From assembly GCA_013331265.1 (NCBI GenBank), contig DUGS01000137.1:1-12076 (forward strand): 12,076 nt of DNA, given 5' to 3'. This DNA is from Methanosarcina sp. (GTDB lineage: Archaea; Halobacteriota; Methanosarcinia; Methanosarcinales; Methanosarcinaceae). Below the pieces are notes generated by a model. The model was not told the origin of the DNA and ran no database searches. It was given only the letters and a program-made list of their open reading frames with translations. The position numbers were made by a program, and so were the translations under genes. This document shows positions 1 through 6,916 of this stretch, piece by piece (position 1 is the stretch's first letter; each line of letters opens with the position of its first letter).

Positions 1-20
1 TTCGATTCTCGGTCCCGGCC
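1..20 (+). tRNA. 3' end of a tRNA, probably tRNA-His (partial)
   Basis: The first bases read as a T loop (TTCGATT, 1-7), the 3' strand of the T stem (CTCGG, 8-12), the 3' strand of the acceptor stem (TCCCGGC, 13-19) and a discriminator base C at 20. A C at position 73 is characteristic of tRNA-His, where it pairs with the extra G-1, so His is the best guess. The 5' part including the anticodon lies outside the window, so identity is an inference. CCA is not encoded (C, T follow). A T-run at about 28-34 would serve as a terminator. Confidence 0.6.
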
Positions 21-129
21 CTAAATATTTTTTTATTTGCTTATTCTCTTAATTGATCTTTTCTGGATTTTTTTCTTCATTTCTGTTTTATGGTATTTCA
101 ACCACCTGTAATTTAATATCCAACCGCGC

Positions 130-137
130 TTTATACT
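130..137 (+). promoter_or_regulatory. TATA-like box upstream of the radical SAM gene
   Basis: TTTATACT lies about 43 bases before the ATG at 178. An archaeal start point about 25 bases downstream would give a leader of about 20 bases that carries the weak ribosome binding site GGAAACGAG (161-169). The upstream BRE is not purine-rich, so the call is weak; another AT-rich candidate lies at 111-120. Confidence 0.3.
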
Positions 138-177
138 CCAATCTTCAGTTATCAAACAAAGGAAACGAGAAACTGAT

Positions 178-1905
178 ATGAAAGCACTTATTATAGACGG
201 CTACGTGGACGAACCCGCCTGCCTTGGAGTTCCTCCGTATCTTTCCCCCTATTCCCGGTACATAGCAGGAGCTCTAAGAGAGCGGGGTCTTTCCGAAAAT
301 GATATCCATTACCTTACTATTGACACCCTGAGGGAAAACCCGCCCGGAATTGGCGAGCTTATTGGAAAATCAGACCTTATGGTCATTATTGCCGGCATGA
401 CCGTGCCCGGCAAATATTTACGGGCATCCCCTATTACTCCAGGAGAGATAGAAACTATCTTCCGGGCTGCGCATGGGGTAAAGGTTATAGGCGGCCCTAT
501 AAGGCTCGGCTTCAGCAACGAAGGCGGAAGGGCTGCGAAGGGTACGGAAAGCGGGATAAGCCTCGGAGACTCCGTACTTGCAAAAATGGATATCGAGGCT
601 TTTGTTTACGACCTTTTTGAGGAAAGAGGAGTAAGCGGGAGGGGAGACAGCGGAAGCTTTCCTGTCAGGCTGAAAGCCCCGGAATCAGTTGACCACCGTT
701 TCAGGACAACAGCTGAGATCGGGCGCTGGGGACTTAAAGGGGCTTTTTTGGTCCGGCAGCACCCGGACTACCCTTACTGCATGTGTGAACTTGAAACCTA
801 CAGGGGCTGCGGCAGGCAGGTCCACTGTTCTTTCTGCACAGAACCATTTTACGGAGCCTCGGACTACAGGCCTGTAGAGGATGTTGTCTCCGAAGTCTCT
901 GCGCTTTATTCTCATGGAGCCCGCTATTTCAGAATAGGACGGCAGCCCGACCTTTTCTCCTATCACGGGACCGATGCAGGAGGGCCTGTCCCGAAGCCTG
1001 TGCCTGAGGTCCTTGAAAGGCTTTACCGCGGAATACGGAACTCCGCACCTGAGCTTTCCGTGCTCCACATGGATAATGCAAACCCCATAACTCTTGCAAC
1101 ATATCCAGAAGAGTCAGAACAGATTCTGAAGACGATTATCAAATATCACACCTCAGGAGATGTAGCAGCTTTTGGCATGGAGACTGCTGACCCTAAAGTA
1201 ATTGCAGCAAACTTCCTCAAGGCGACTTCCGATGAAGTTTTTGAGGCTATCAAGCTGGTAAACAGGTTTGGAGCCTCTCGCGGCGCAAACGGGCTTCCGG
1301 AAATTCTCCCGGGCATTAATTTTGTTCACGGGCTTATGGGTGAAACAAAAAAGACTTTCCAGTTGAACTATGCTTTCCTGCAAAAAGTGCTTGATTCAGG
1401 GCTGCTTCTACGGAGGATTAATATCCGACAGGTTATGGCGTTTCCCGGGACTCCGATGTACGGCAGGGACGAGGCTGCAAGAAAGCACAAGAAACTCTTT
1501 CTGGACTATAAGGAGCAGGTCCGGAAGAATATTGACCTTCCAATGCTCAGGCGTGTCGTTCCCGAAGGTACCGTGCTCAGAGACGTGATGTGCGAGGTAT
1601 ACGGCAAAGAAATCACATTCGGAAGGCAGATTGGCTCTTACCCTCTGCTTGTGGGGATCCCTGCTCTTATGCCTTTGAGGAAGTTCACGGACATTACTGT
1701 CACAGGGCACGGTATGCGTTCGATTACTGGAATTCCTTATCCCCTCAATATCAACACAGCTTCCCCTGCTCTGATCCGTGAACTCCCGGGGATCGGCAGA
1801 AAAGCGGCTGATTCCATAGCTGCTGGAATTCCCTATGCAGATAGGGAGGATTTTCTTAAAAGAGTGAGCGAAGGAGAAAAGATTATCGGTTTCATCGAAA
1901 TTTAA
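178..1905 (+). CDS. Radical SAM protein with C-terminal helix-hairpin-helix (COG1031-like)
   Basis: Cytoplasmic iron-sulfur enzyme of the radical SAM superfamily, in the archaeal group that carries a C-terminal helix-hairpin-helix. Residues 1-150 form an alpha/beta N-terminal region that could be a degenerate cobalamin-binding-like fold; no clear DxHxxG motif is seen. The cluster motif follows LETYRGC: cysteines 211, 217 and 220, giving CX5CX2C instead of the classical CX3CX2C. Cys201 and Cys203 lie just before it. The radical SAM barrel runs to about residue 440. Residues 525-565 (NTASPALIRELPGIGRKAAD) form a helix-hairpin-helix of the ComEA/nucleic-acid-binding type, which suggests a DNA or RNA substrate or partner. 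The substrate is not known. The gene stands alone behind a tRNA. The ATG at 178 has a modest GGAAACGAG site upstream; 575 aa is a plausible full length for the group. Confidence 0.88.
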   Translation: MKALIIDGYVDEPACLGVPPYLSPYSRYIAGALRERGLSENDIHYLTIDTLRENPPGIGELIGKSDLMVIIAGMTVPGKYLRASPITPGEIETIFRAAHGVKVIGGPIRLGFSNEGGRAAKGTESGISLGDSVLAKMDIEAFVYDLFEERGVSGRGDSGSFPVRLKAPESVDHRFRTTAEIGRWGLKGAFLVRQHPDYPYCMCELETYRGCGRQVHCSFCTEPFYGASDYRPVEDVVSEVSALYSHGARYFRIGRQPDLFSYHGTDAGGPVPKPVPEVLERLYRGIRNSAPELSVLHMDNANPITLATYPEESEQILKTIIKYHTSGDVAAFGMETADPKVIAANFLKATSDEVFEAIKLVNRFGASRGANGLPEILPGINFVHGLMGETKKTFQLNYAFLQKVLDSGLLLRRINIRQVMAFPGTPMYGRDEAARKHKKLFLDYKEQVRKNIDLPMLRRVVPEGTVLRDVMCEVYGKEITFGRQIGSYPLLVGIPALMPLRKFTDITVTGHGMRSITGIPYPLNINTASPALIRELPGIGRKAADSIAAGIPYADREDFLKRVSEGEKIIGFIEI

Positions 1906-1940
1906 TGCTTCAAAAAATATGTTACTCTAAATCCTATACT

Positions 1941-1975
1941 CTGGATCCAGTGCTTGAAACCTGAATTTTTTCAAG
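1941..1975 (+). repeat. Palindrome and hairpin after the radical SAM gene
   Basis: A perfect 10-bp palindrome CTGGATCCAG (1941-1950) is followed by a 7-bp stem CTTGAAA/TTTCAAG (1953-1959 with 1969-1975) whose 9-base loop ends in T residues. It may help end transcription of the upstream gene, but no T-run follows the stem, so this is weak. Confidence 0.25.
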
Positions 1976-2110
1976 AAATCCTTCTCTGGCTAATAACATC
2001 TCTAATTTTTAAATTTCAAATGTCAGAATCTTTAAAATAAATAACTATTTATTCAATCCAAAATCATTCTAAATGGGATATTTTTGGGGGATTTGCTTGA
2101 GTGAAAGTAC

Positions 2111-2124
2111 TGGAAATTTATATA
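2111..2124 (+). promoter_or_regulatory. BRE/TATA-like promoter element
   Basis: GGAAATTTATATA is a good match to an archaeal BRE plus TATA box. It lies directly before the GTG at 2127, so a transcript started about 25 bases downstream would begin inside the small reading frame. This conflicts with using that GTG unless the box is fortuitous, or translation starts at the ATG at 2166. Confidence 0.35.
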
Positions 2125-2126
2125 GA

Positions 2127-2348
2127 GTGAAGGTCGCTCTTCAGTTGAGCTTTATTTTGTGGGTCATGCTTGGTATTTTAATTTTTTATGCTACGTTTGA
2201 AGAGCAGTCCAGAACGCTCGGGACATTTTTACTCCTTTTTTCGGTTATCCTGTTCACGCCTTTTCTACCCGACGGAACAGATCTGCCTGAAGGAGCAAAT
2301 TATGAAAATCCGGACAGCCATAAAGAAAGGTCATTTGACAAAACATGA
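2127..2348 (+). CDS. Small two-helix membrane protein, function unknown
   Basis: Not recognised. From the GTG at 2127 it would be 73 aa: a first membrane segment (LSFILWVMLGILIFYATF), a short polar turn (EEQSRT), a second segment (LGTFLLLFSVILFTPFL), then a polar, charged tail of about 27 residues. The two-helix hairpin with a hydrophilic tail is the main reason to think it is real. The start is uncertain. An ATG at 2073 gives 91 aa but has no ribosome binding site. An ATG at 2166 would cut the first helix in half. The GTG at 2127 keeps both helices, but its upstream site is poor (TGGA about 13 bases away). It is convergent with the P-type ATPase gene, 40 bases away. It could also be a non-coding stretch. 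Confidence 0.45.
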   Translation: MKVALQLSFILWVMLGILIFYATFEEQSRTLGTFLLLFSVILFTPFLPDGTDLPEGANYENPDSHKERSFDKT

Positions 2349-2388
2349 GCTTTTCCTGCAGTCAATAGGGTTTTATTGCAAAAATATC

Positions 2389-4914
2389 TTAAAATTTCAC
2401 TCTTCTGTAAAAAATTCTTTTTACTATTTCTGCTGTAAGGACATACAGCCCTATAATGGCTCCAATAATCATAATGACTGAAACAGGGAGAGGTTTGAAA
2501 CCAAATGGGGTTGCAAACGGGGTCAGCGGGAACACGAGAGTAAAGATTCCAATAAGCAGGGTAGCTGCAAGAAGGTATTTTCCGGGCATACTCTTGAAGA
2601 AAGGTTTTCTGCTTCGGACTACCAGCACTATCATTGATGCCGAGATTACAGACTCTATAAACCAGCCTGTTCTGAACTCTTCTGTCATTCCAGGTAGAAG
2701 AAGGAGCAAAGTGCCAAAGGTGAGGTAGTCGAATACTGAACTTGTGATCCCAAACACTATCATAAATCTGCGGATAAAACCTATATCCCAGATGTGCGGT
2801 TTTTCTACCATCTCTTTGTCCACGGTATCTGTAGCTATTGTCATCTCAGGAAAATCCGTCAACAAATTTGTTAGCAGGATTTGCTTTGGCAGGAGAGGGA
2901 GGAAAGGCAGAAAAAGAGCTGCTCCTGCCATACTGAACATGTTCCCAAAATTTGCACTTGTAGCCATGAAGATATACTTCAGGGTATTGGCAAATGTTCT
3001 CCTTCCTTCTTTTACTCCTTCTATAAGTGCATTAAGGTCTTTCTCAAGTAAAACAATATCTGCAGCCTCTTTGGCAACATCAACAGCAGTGTCAACAGAA
3101 ACCCCTACATCTGCAGCATGAAGGGCTGAAGTATCATTGATGCCGTCTCCGATATATCCAACCACATTCCCGCTTTTCCTGAGTGCAAGAACAATTCTTT
3201 CTTTCTGGTTAGGTTCTATCTCGGCAAAGATACCCGCATCATTTACTCGCTTTATCAGGGCTTCGTCACTCACCTTATTGAGTTCTTCTCCGGTAATGAC
3301 TAATCTGTTCTTTATCCCTATTTCCTGGCTGATGCTTGCAGCTACCAGCCTGTTGTCTCCAGTAATAACTTTCAGGGAAATACCCAGATCCTCCATATTT
3401 TTTATTGTTTCAGCAATTCCCTGTTTTGGAGGGTCAAAAAAGAAAAGAAACCCGAGAAATATCATGTCGTTTTCATATTCTTTGCTGACCGTTGTTTGTT
3501 GTCCAACGTCCCTGTATGCAATTCCAAGAGTGCGAAATCCTTTTTCACTAAACTCTTCAAATTGCTGTTCTATTCTCTCTTTCAGATCGGAAATTTTTAC
3601 TTTTTGTCCTGCTACCTCAGCCGAAGAACAGACAGCGAGGATATTCGAAAGAGCACCTTTGGTGATCATCAGGCTCCAGCTCTTATTTGAGACAAGAATG
3701 CTCAGTTTCTTGCGCACGAAATCATAAGGTATTTCATCAAGCTTATGGTATTCGGAGAGATCAAACCTGTTTTGTGCAAGTATTGCCCTGTCTATCGGAT
3801 TTTCAAAACCTTTCTGATAATGAGCATTGAGGCAGGCATAAAGGAGGACTTTTTCGCTTTGTTTTCCTTCGAGGTCCTGAAATGAATGTAGCTGCAGTTC
3901 CCCTTCGGTTAGAGTGCCGGTTTTATCAGAGCAGAACAGGTTCATGCTGCCCAGATTTTCAATGGAAGTAAGCCGTTTGACAATAACTCTCTTCTGTGCC
4001 ATATCTCTTGCACCGTGGGAAAGGTTAACACTTATGATCGCAGGCAATAACTGAGGAGTCAGTCCGACGGCAAGAGCAAGTGAAAAAAGAACAGAGTCAA
4101 AAATCGGGCGCTGGAGGTATACATTGATCACAAAGATTGCTGTCACCATCAGCATGGTGACCTCCATCAGGAAATGTCCAAAGTGTGAAATTCCTTTTTC
4201 AAATTCGGTTTCCTGCGGCCCTAGTTTTAATTTTGCTGATACTTTCCCGAATTCGGTTTCTTTTCCGGTAAAAACTGCCACTGCTTTCCCAGTACCGCTA
4301 ACCACACTTGTTCCCATCCAGAGGGAATTTGTACGTTTTCCAAGAGGGGTTTCTGCTTTCAACACACTGGATATTTTTTCAACCGGATAGGTCTCTCCTG
4401 TGAGAGTGGCTTCACTTACAAAAAGATCCTTTGAGTCAAGAATCAGGCAGTCTGCAGGAATAATATCCCCTGAATTCAGAATTATTATATCTCCAGGGAC
4501 GACCTCTTCTACAGAGATTTCCTTTTCTTCTCCATCCCTGAGTACTGCTGCTTTTATCTGTACTGTAGCCAACAACTTTTCAAAAGCATCCGCAGCTCCC
4601 TTTTCCTGCCAGAACCCGAGCATACTGCTGATAAGAATTATTACTACAATAATTCCCGCATCTGTTGTGTCATGCAGGAGAACGGCAACTCCGGCCGCAA
4701 AGAGAAGAAGAAGGATGATCGGACTCCTGAACTGAGAAAAAAGAATCTTCAGGGCATTTGACCTTTTTTCTGGTTTTAGAATATTCGCTCCATAAGTTTT
4801 AAGGCGTTCACTGCTTTGGGAACTTTTAAGACCTTTGGTTCCTGTCTGGAGTTCCTGCAACATCTCAGATACGGGAACACTCCAGAAAGCTCTCTTTCTC
4901 TCCTCATGCGCCAA
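2389..4914 (-). CDS. mgtA: P-type ATPase, MgtA/MgtB-like magnesium importer (P3B)
   Basis: Membrane cation pump of 841 aa that couples ATP hydrolysis to cation transport, most likely Mg2+ uptake. Seen in order: an N-terminal family segment (WSVPVSEMLQELQTG, from 11), membrane pair M1-M2 (about 64-100), the actuator loop TGE (172-174), M3-M4 with TPQLLP (286-291), the phosphorylation motif DKTGTLT with Asp330, the nucleotide-binding KGA (419-421), DPPK (494-497), TGDN (518-521), the hinge GDGIND (589-594), then six C-terminal helices. The M5-M6 region NFGNMFS...LLTDFPE (Asn683, Asp687) resembles MgtA. It lacks the roughly 50-60 residue N-terminal extension of E. coli MgtA (898 aa). M4 has Q where MgtA has E (TPEMLP), so exact ion specificity is less certain. 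Translation starts at TTG (4914-4912), 8 bases after AAGGAG. It is the second gene of a unit with the 377-aa gene. A calcium or other-cation pump is less likely. Confidence 0.88.
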   Translation of the reverse strand: MAHEERKRAFWSVPVSEMLQELQTGTKGLKSSQSSERLKTYGANILKPEKRSNALKILFSQFRSPIILLLLFAAGVAVLLHDTTDAGIIVVIILISSMLGFWQEKGAADAFEKLLATVQIKAAVLRDGEEKEISVEEVVPGDIIILNSGDIIPADCLILDSKDLFVSEATLTGETYPVEKISSVLKAETPLGKRTNSLWMGTSVVSGTGKAVAVFTGKETEFGKVSAKLKLGPQETEFEKGISHFGHFLMEVTMLMVTAIFVINVYLQRPIFDSVLFSLALAVGLTPQLLPAIISVNLSHGARDMAQKRVIVKRLTSIENLGSMNLFCSDKTGTLTEGELQLHSFQDLEGKQSEKVLLYACLNAHYQKGFENPIDRAILAQNRFDLSEYHKLDEIPYDFVRKKLSILVSNKSWSLMITKGALSNILAVCSSAEVAGQKVKISDLKERIEQQFEEFSEKGFRTLGIAYRDVGQQTTVSKEYENDMIFLGFLFFFDPPKQGIAETIKNMEDLGISLKVITGDNRLVAASISQEIGIKNRLVITGEELNKVSDEALIKRVNDAGIFAEIEPNQKERIVLALRKSGNVVGYIGDGINDTSALHAADVGVSVDTAVDVAKEAADIVLLEKDLNALIEGVKEGRRTFANTLKYIFMATSANFGNMFSMAGAALFLPFLPLLPKQILLTNLLTDFPEMTIATDTVDKEMVEKPHIWDIGFIRRFMIVFGITSSVFDYLTFGTLLLLLPGMTEEFRTGWFIESVISASMIVLVVRSRKPFFKSMPGKYLLAATLLIGIFTLVFPLTPFATPFGFKPLPVSVIMIIGAIIGLYVLTAEIVKRIFYRRVKF

Positions 4915-4928
4915 CCATACGGCTCCTT
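4904..4928 (-). promoter_or_regulatory. Ribosome binding site of mgtA with overlapping mini-ORF
   Basis: On the - strand AAGGAG (4928-4923) is followed 4 bases later by an ATG (4918-4916) that opens a four-codon frame (Met-Val-Gly-Ala, stop TGA 4906-4904), and 8 bases later by the TTG that opens the ATPase frame. The 8-base spacing favours TTG, and no in-frame ATG exists before codon 18, inside the conserved N-terminal segment. The mini-ORF overlaps the real start out of frame and could lower or tune pump translation; that role is inference. Confidence 0.5.
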
Positions 4929-4946
4929 ATTACCTTTTTAACCTTC

Positions 4947-6080
4947 TTAAACTTCACTGACTTCCAGGATACTGGCAAGTTCATCGCCTTCAGGTCCTAT
5001 GGATGAGAGTTCGCTTGAAGCTTCGGATTTCGAAATGTATTTTTCGGTCCGGACGCTTCCGGGCTCCTCCATCTTTATTGTAACCTCCCCTTTGTTGTAT
5101 CCTTTTTCAATGCATTCCTTTACGAGCGTACCATATATGCCGGCTATAAGCTTCAGGCAGTCAAAAACAATATTCTCTTCAACAACATTTTTGCCGTTTA
5201 TATATATCAGCCTGAGCCTTCTGAATACTACTGACTCTGTAACGATCTCTTTTATTTTTTCCATAAATATAGAGAGGGAATCTTTATCTAGGGCAGGAGC
5301 CAGTTTTTCATCACCTGTTATCTCATGGTCTCCATACATGACCAGAAAAGTCCTGCCATCTGAAGAAATTGTGAACCTGTGCTCTGCATCCTTATCTTCA
5401 ATAACTGTTTTCGTATTGGTTTTTCCGTACTCAACATTTGTAATATAGAAACCTGATACATCCAGTTTTTTTACTTTTTCTTCCCTGGAGAGAAATCCGC
5501 TTTTTGACCGCACAGGCAGGGTAAGTTTTTGAAGATCCTCAACTTTTAGTGTGTCCTGTTCAAAATTCAGTTCAAATTCGTACCTCATGCTATCGACCGA
5601 GCTGACCTGCCATCCTTTGAGTTTTCTGTCTTCGGTTGAAGCATAATATGTATTTTCAGTGCCATAGATGCAGGTCTCAAAAAAAGGGCTGAGGGTTGAG
5701 AGTATCCTGTCTTCAAGCTGCCGTATCTCTATAAGTGCCAGCCTGTTTTGCCTATCAATGTTTTCAAGTATTTCATTCCTCTTTAACAGGGATATAGATG
5801 CACATGTCTCTATTGTCCTGGATTTGATTTCAAGAATCTCTTTGGATTCAACTCCCCTTGCATGTTCTTCTATAAAGTCAGTAACTTCCTTCTGGAACCT
5901 GTCTATTTCTTCGAGCCTTGTCTGAGAGATCCCTGTCCCTTCTATGTTTACCCGCTTTATCTCTATTATTGATTTCTCGAGAGGGATTACGTCTTTTGAA
6001 ATCCGTATAAAGTCCTGCAGATCCTGGATAAAGTCCCTCTGAACTGGAAGTTCTGTTGAGTCCTGAAAGGTATATTTCAT
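4947..6080 (-). CDS. Uncharacterised helical protein, first gene of the mgtA unit
   Basis: Not recognised. It encodes 377 aa with no signal peptide and no membrane segment, so it should be cytoplasmic. Residues 12-133 are strongly helical and charged, with heptad-like stretches (RLEEIDRFQKEV; EILENIDRQNRLALIEIRQLEDRIL) suggesting coiled coil. Residues 134-230 look beta-rich, and 230-355 mixed alpha/beta with a helix (IFMEKIKEIVTESVVFRRLRLIYING). The tail is Ser/Glu-rich. The start is set at ATG 6080: GGGGGAGG (6096-6089) lies 8 bases upstream, whereas a TTG at 6086 would be only 2 bases from it. The stop is 32 bases before the ATPase start on the same strand, so the two are probably co-transcribed. 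A role in controlling or sensing for the pump is possible but unproven. Confidence 0.75.
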   Translation of the reverse strand: MKYTFQDSTELPVQRDFIQDLQDFIRISKDVIPLEKSIIEIKRVNIEGTGISQTRLEEIDRFQKEVTDFIEEHARGVESKEILEIKSRTIETCASISLLKRNEILENIDRQNRLALIEIRQLEDRILSTLSPFFETCIYGTENTYYASTEDRKLKGWQVSSVDSMRYEFELNFEQDTLKVEDLQKLTLPVRSKSGFLSREEKVKKLDVSGFYITNVEYGKTNTKTVIEDKDAEHRFTISSDGRTFLVMYGDHEITGDEKLAPALDKDSLSIFMEKIKEIVTESVVFRRLRLIYINGKNVVEENIVFDCLKLIAGIYGTLVKECIEKGYNKGEVTIKMEEPGSVRTEKYISKSEASSELSSIGPEGDELASILEVSEV

Positions 6081-6221
6081 TTCCAATTCCTCCCCCTATG
6101 GTAAAAAAATGTCTTCTGGAAAATATGTTTTCTACGTTTAAATGTGTGAGCATATGCGTTTTACGATGGACAAATTACTCACATAAGTCAATAATGTAAA
6201 TTTCTCAGTTCATTATTTCTA

Positions 6222-6238
6222 ATATTTCATAGAAATAT
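6222..6238. repeat. Perfect 7-bp inverted repeat, possible operator
   Basis: ATATTTC (6222-6228), spacer ATA, GAAATAT (6232-6238). Compact dyads like this in a divergent spacer are typical of dimeric regulator sites, but AT-rich DNA gives them by chance as well. Confidence 0.25.
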
Positions 6239-6328
6239 ATCGTACTTTTAAATATCCAGTTTTCTAAAAATCATTATTATTTAACCTAAATTTTATCGCT
6301 GTTTATATTCAATCATAAATTTTTTTAG

Positions 6329-6340
6329 AAAGATTTATAT
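6329..6340 (+). promoter_or_regulatory. BRE/TATA-like promoter element for a rightward transcript
   Basis: The purine-rich GAAAG is followed by ATTTATAT (6333-6340), a good archaeal BRE/TATA match. The expected start point, about 25 bases downstream (near 6362), coincides with the start of the perfect inverted repeat at 6362-6388. This would yield either a separate small RNA or a leader of about 550 bases for the gene at 6917. Confidence 0.45.
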
Positions 6341-6361
6341 CAATTATTTGCGTAAGTTATG

Positions 6362-6388
6362 TCATATTATCGTCACAGGATAATATGA
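6362..6388 (+). repeat. Perfect 10-bp inverted repeat with 7-base loop
   Basis: TCATATTATC (6362-6371) is the exact reverse complement of GATAATATGA (6379-6388), separated by GTCACAG. Its placement right where the upstream TATA-like box would start transcription fits either an operator over the start site or a 5'-terminal hairpin on the RNA. No T-run follows, so it is not a terminator. Confidence 0.55.
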
Positions 6389-6464
6389 AAAGACATGTAC
6401 TACATTAAATACAAGATTTATTATCCCCAGTAATTTGCTTGTTAGCGAATTCACTTTTCAGGAT

Positions 6465-6700
6465 TAATATGTATGTGTCTGACATACCGGGCTGACCAGT
6501 CGGCCAGGTAATGAAAACGGGGTTGATTCATAATTTCCTTGCTGCGCAAGAATTCATGGGGTCAATGCTTGCTGCTCAGAGGAAAAGCTGCCGCACTCCT
6601 TCCCGAAAGGGTTTCAGAGAAGTGATGGCTTTCTTATCTACTAACTAGAGACAACGTTTATCAGATAAGTTTAGTTCAGGGGGTGAAGGGCAAAGCAGTT
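6465..6700 (+). ncRNA. Candidate structured RNA or long 5' leader
   Basis: This stretch is GC-richer than the flanking spacer and holds consecutive stable hairpins: GTATGT/ACATAC (6471-6476 with 6482-6487); GGCTGA/TCGGCC with one G-U pair (6490-6495 with 6500-6505); a larger imperfect arm with outer TTGATTC/GGGTCAA (6523-6529 with 6559-6565) and inner CTTGC/GCAAG on a 3-base loop (6538-6542 with 6546-6550); CCC-GAAA-GGG, a GNRA tetraloop (6602-6611) inside an outer CACT/AGTG (6594-6597 with 6621-6624); and CTTATC/GATAAG (6633-6638 with 6664-6669). No reading frame explains it. I do not recognise it as RNase P, SRP RNA or a known riboswitch. Boundaries and strand are inferred from hairpin order and the promoter-like box at 6329-6340. 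Confidence 0.4.
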
Positions 6701-6833
6701 TAACAATATTTAAGTTGAGGATTTATTACAGTCTTATCTTGTTTATTTTTGATTACTCTATGGTCTTTTAAAATCTCTGGACTGTTTATGCGATGCATTT
6801 TTACCTTACTGGAATCTGCTACAACTATCAAAC

Positions 6834-6845
6834 TTAAAAATATTT
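6834..6845 (+). promoter_or_regulatory. TATA-like box near the large surface-protein gene
   Basis: TTAAAAATATTT lies about 72-83 bases before the ATG at 6917, giving a predicted leader of about 50 bases. The area is AT-rich throughout, so this is only a candidate; a second box follows at about 6853-6864. Confidence 0.3.
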
Positions 6846-6916
6846 TTTAGACTAAAATAATATTCAATGTTTAATCTGAGCTAAAATTGAACATGTGCGG
6901 AATCTAGGTGCAGAAT

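Larger units (their letters stand above)
6081..6916. other. Long divergent intergenic region (836 bases)
   Basis: No credible gene is seen in either direction; all frames are broken by stops. It separates the leftward mgtA unit from the rightward surface-protein genes, so it should hold both promoters. For the leftward unit an AT-rich box near 6119-6132 (GAAAACATATTTTC on the - strand) is the best candidate. Most of it is AT-rich, but about 6465-6630 is clearly richer in G and C and full of hairpins (listed separately). A GCATATGC palindrome sits at 6150-6157, and TGTGAG (6145-6150) is inversely repeated as CTCACA (6178-6183). Confidence 0.6.

Noticed and set aside
2188..2481. A 97-codon + strand frame overlapping the small membrane protein and the 3' end of the pump gene
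   Set aside because: Overlaps two better-supported genes, has no ribosome binding site and no protein-like pattern.
3137..3727. A 196-codon frame opposite the P-type ATPase
   Set aside because: Lies antisense within a clear conserved ATPase; Ser/Phe/Ile-rich content is typical of a shadow frame.
5878..6153. A 91-codon - strand frame spanning the start of the 377-aa gene
   Set aside because: Overlaps the 5' end of a better-supported gene in another frame; composition looks random.
6465..6700. RNase P RNA, SRP RNA or a cobalamin riboswitch
   Set aside because: GAGGAAA occurs at about 6579-6585, but the other conserved blocks of these RNAs are missing.
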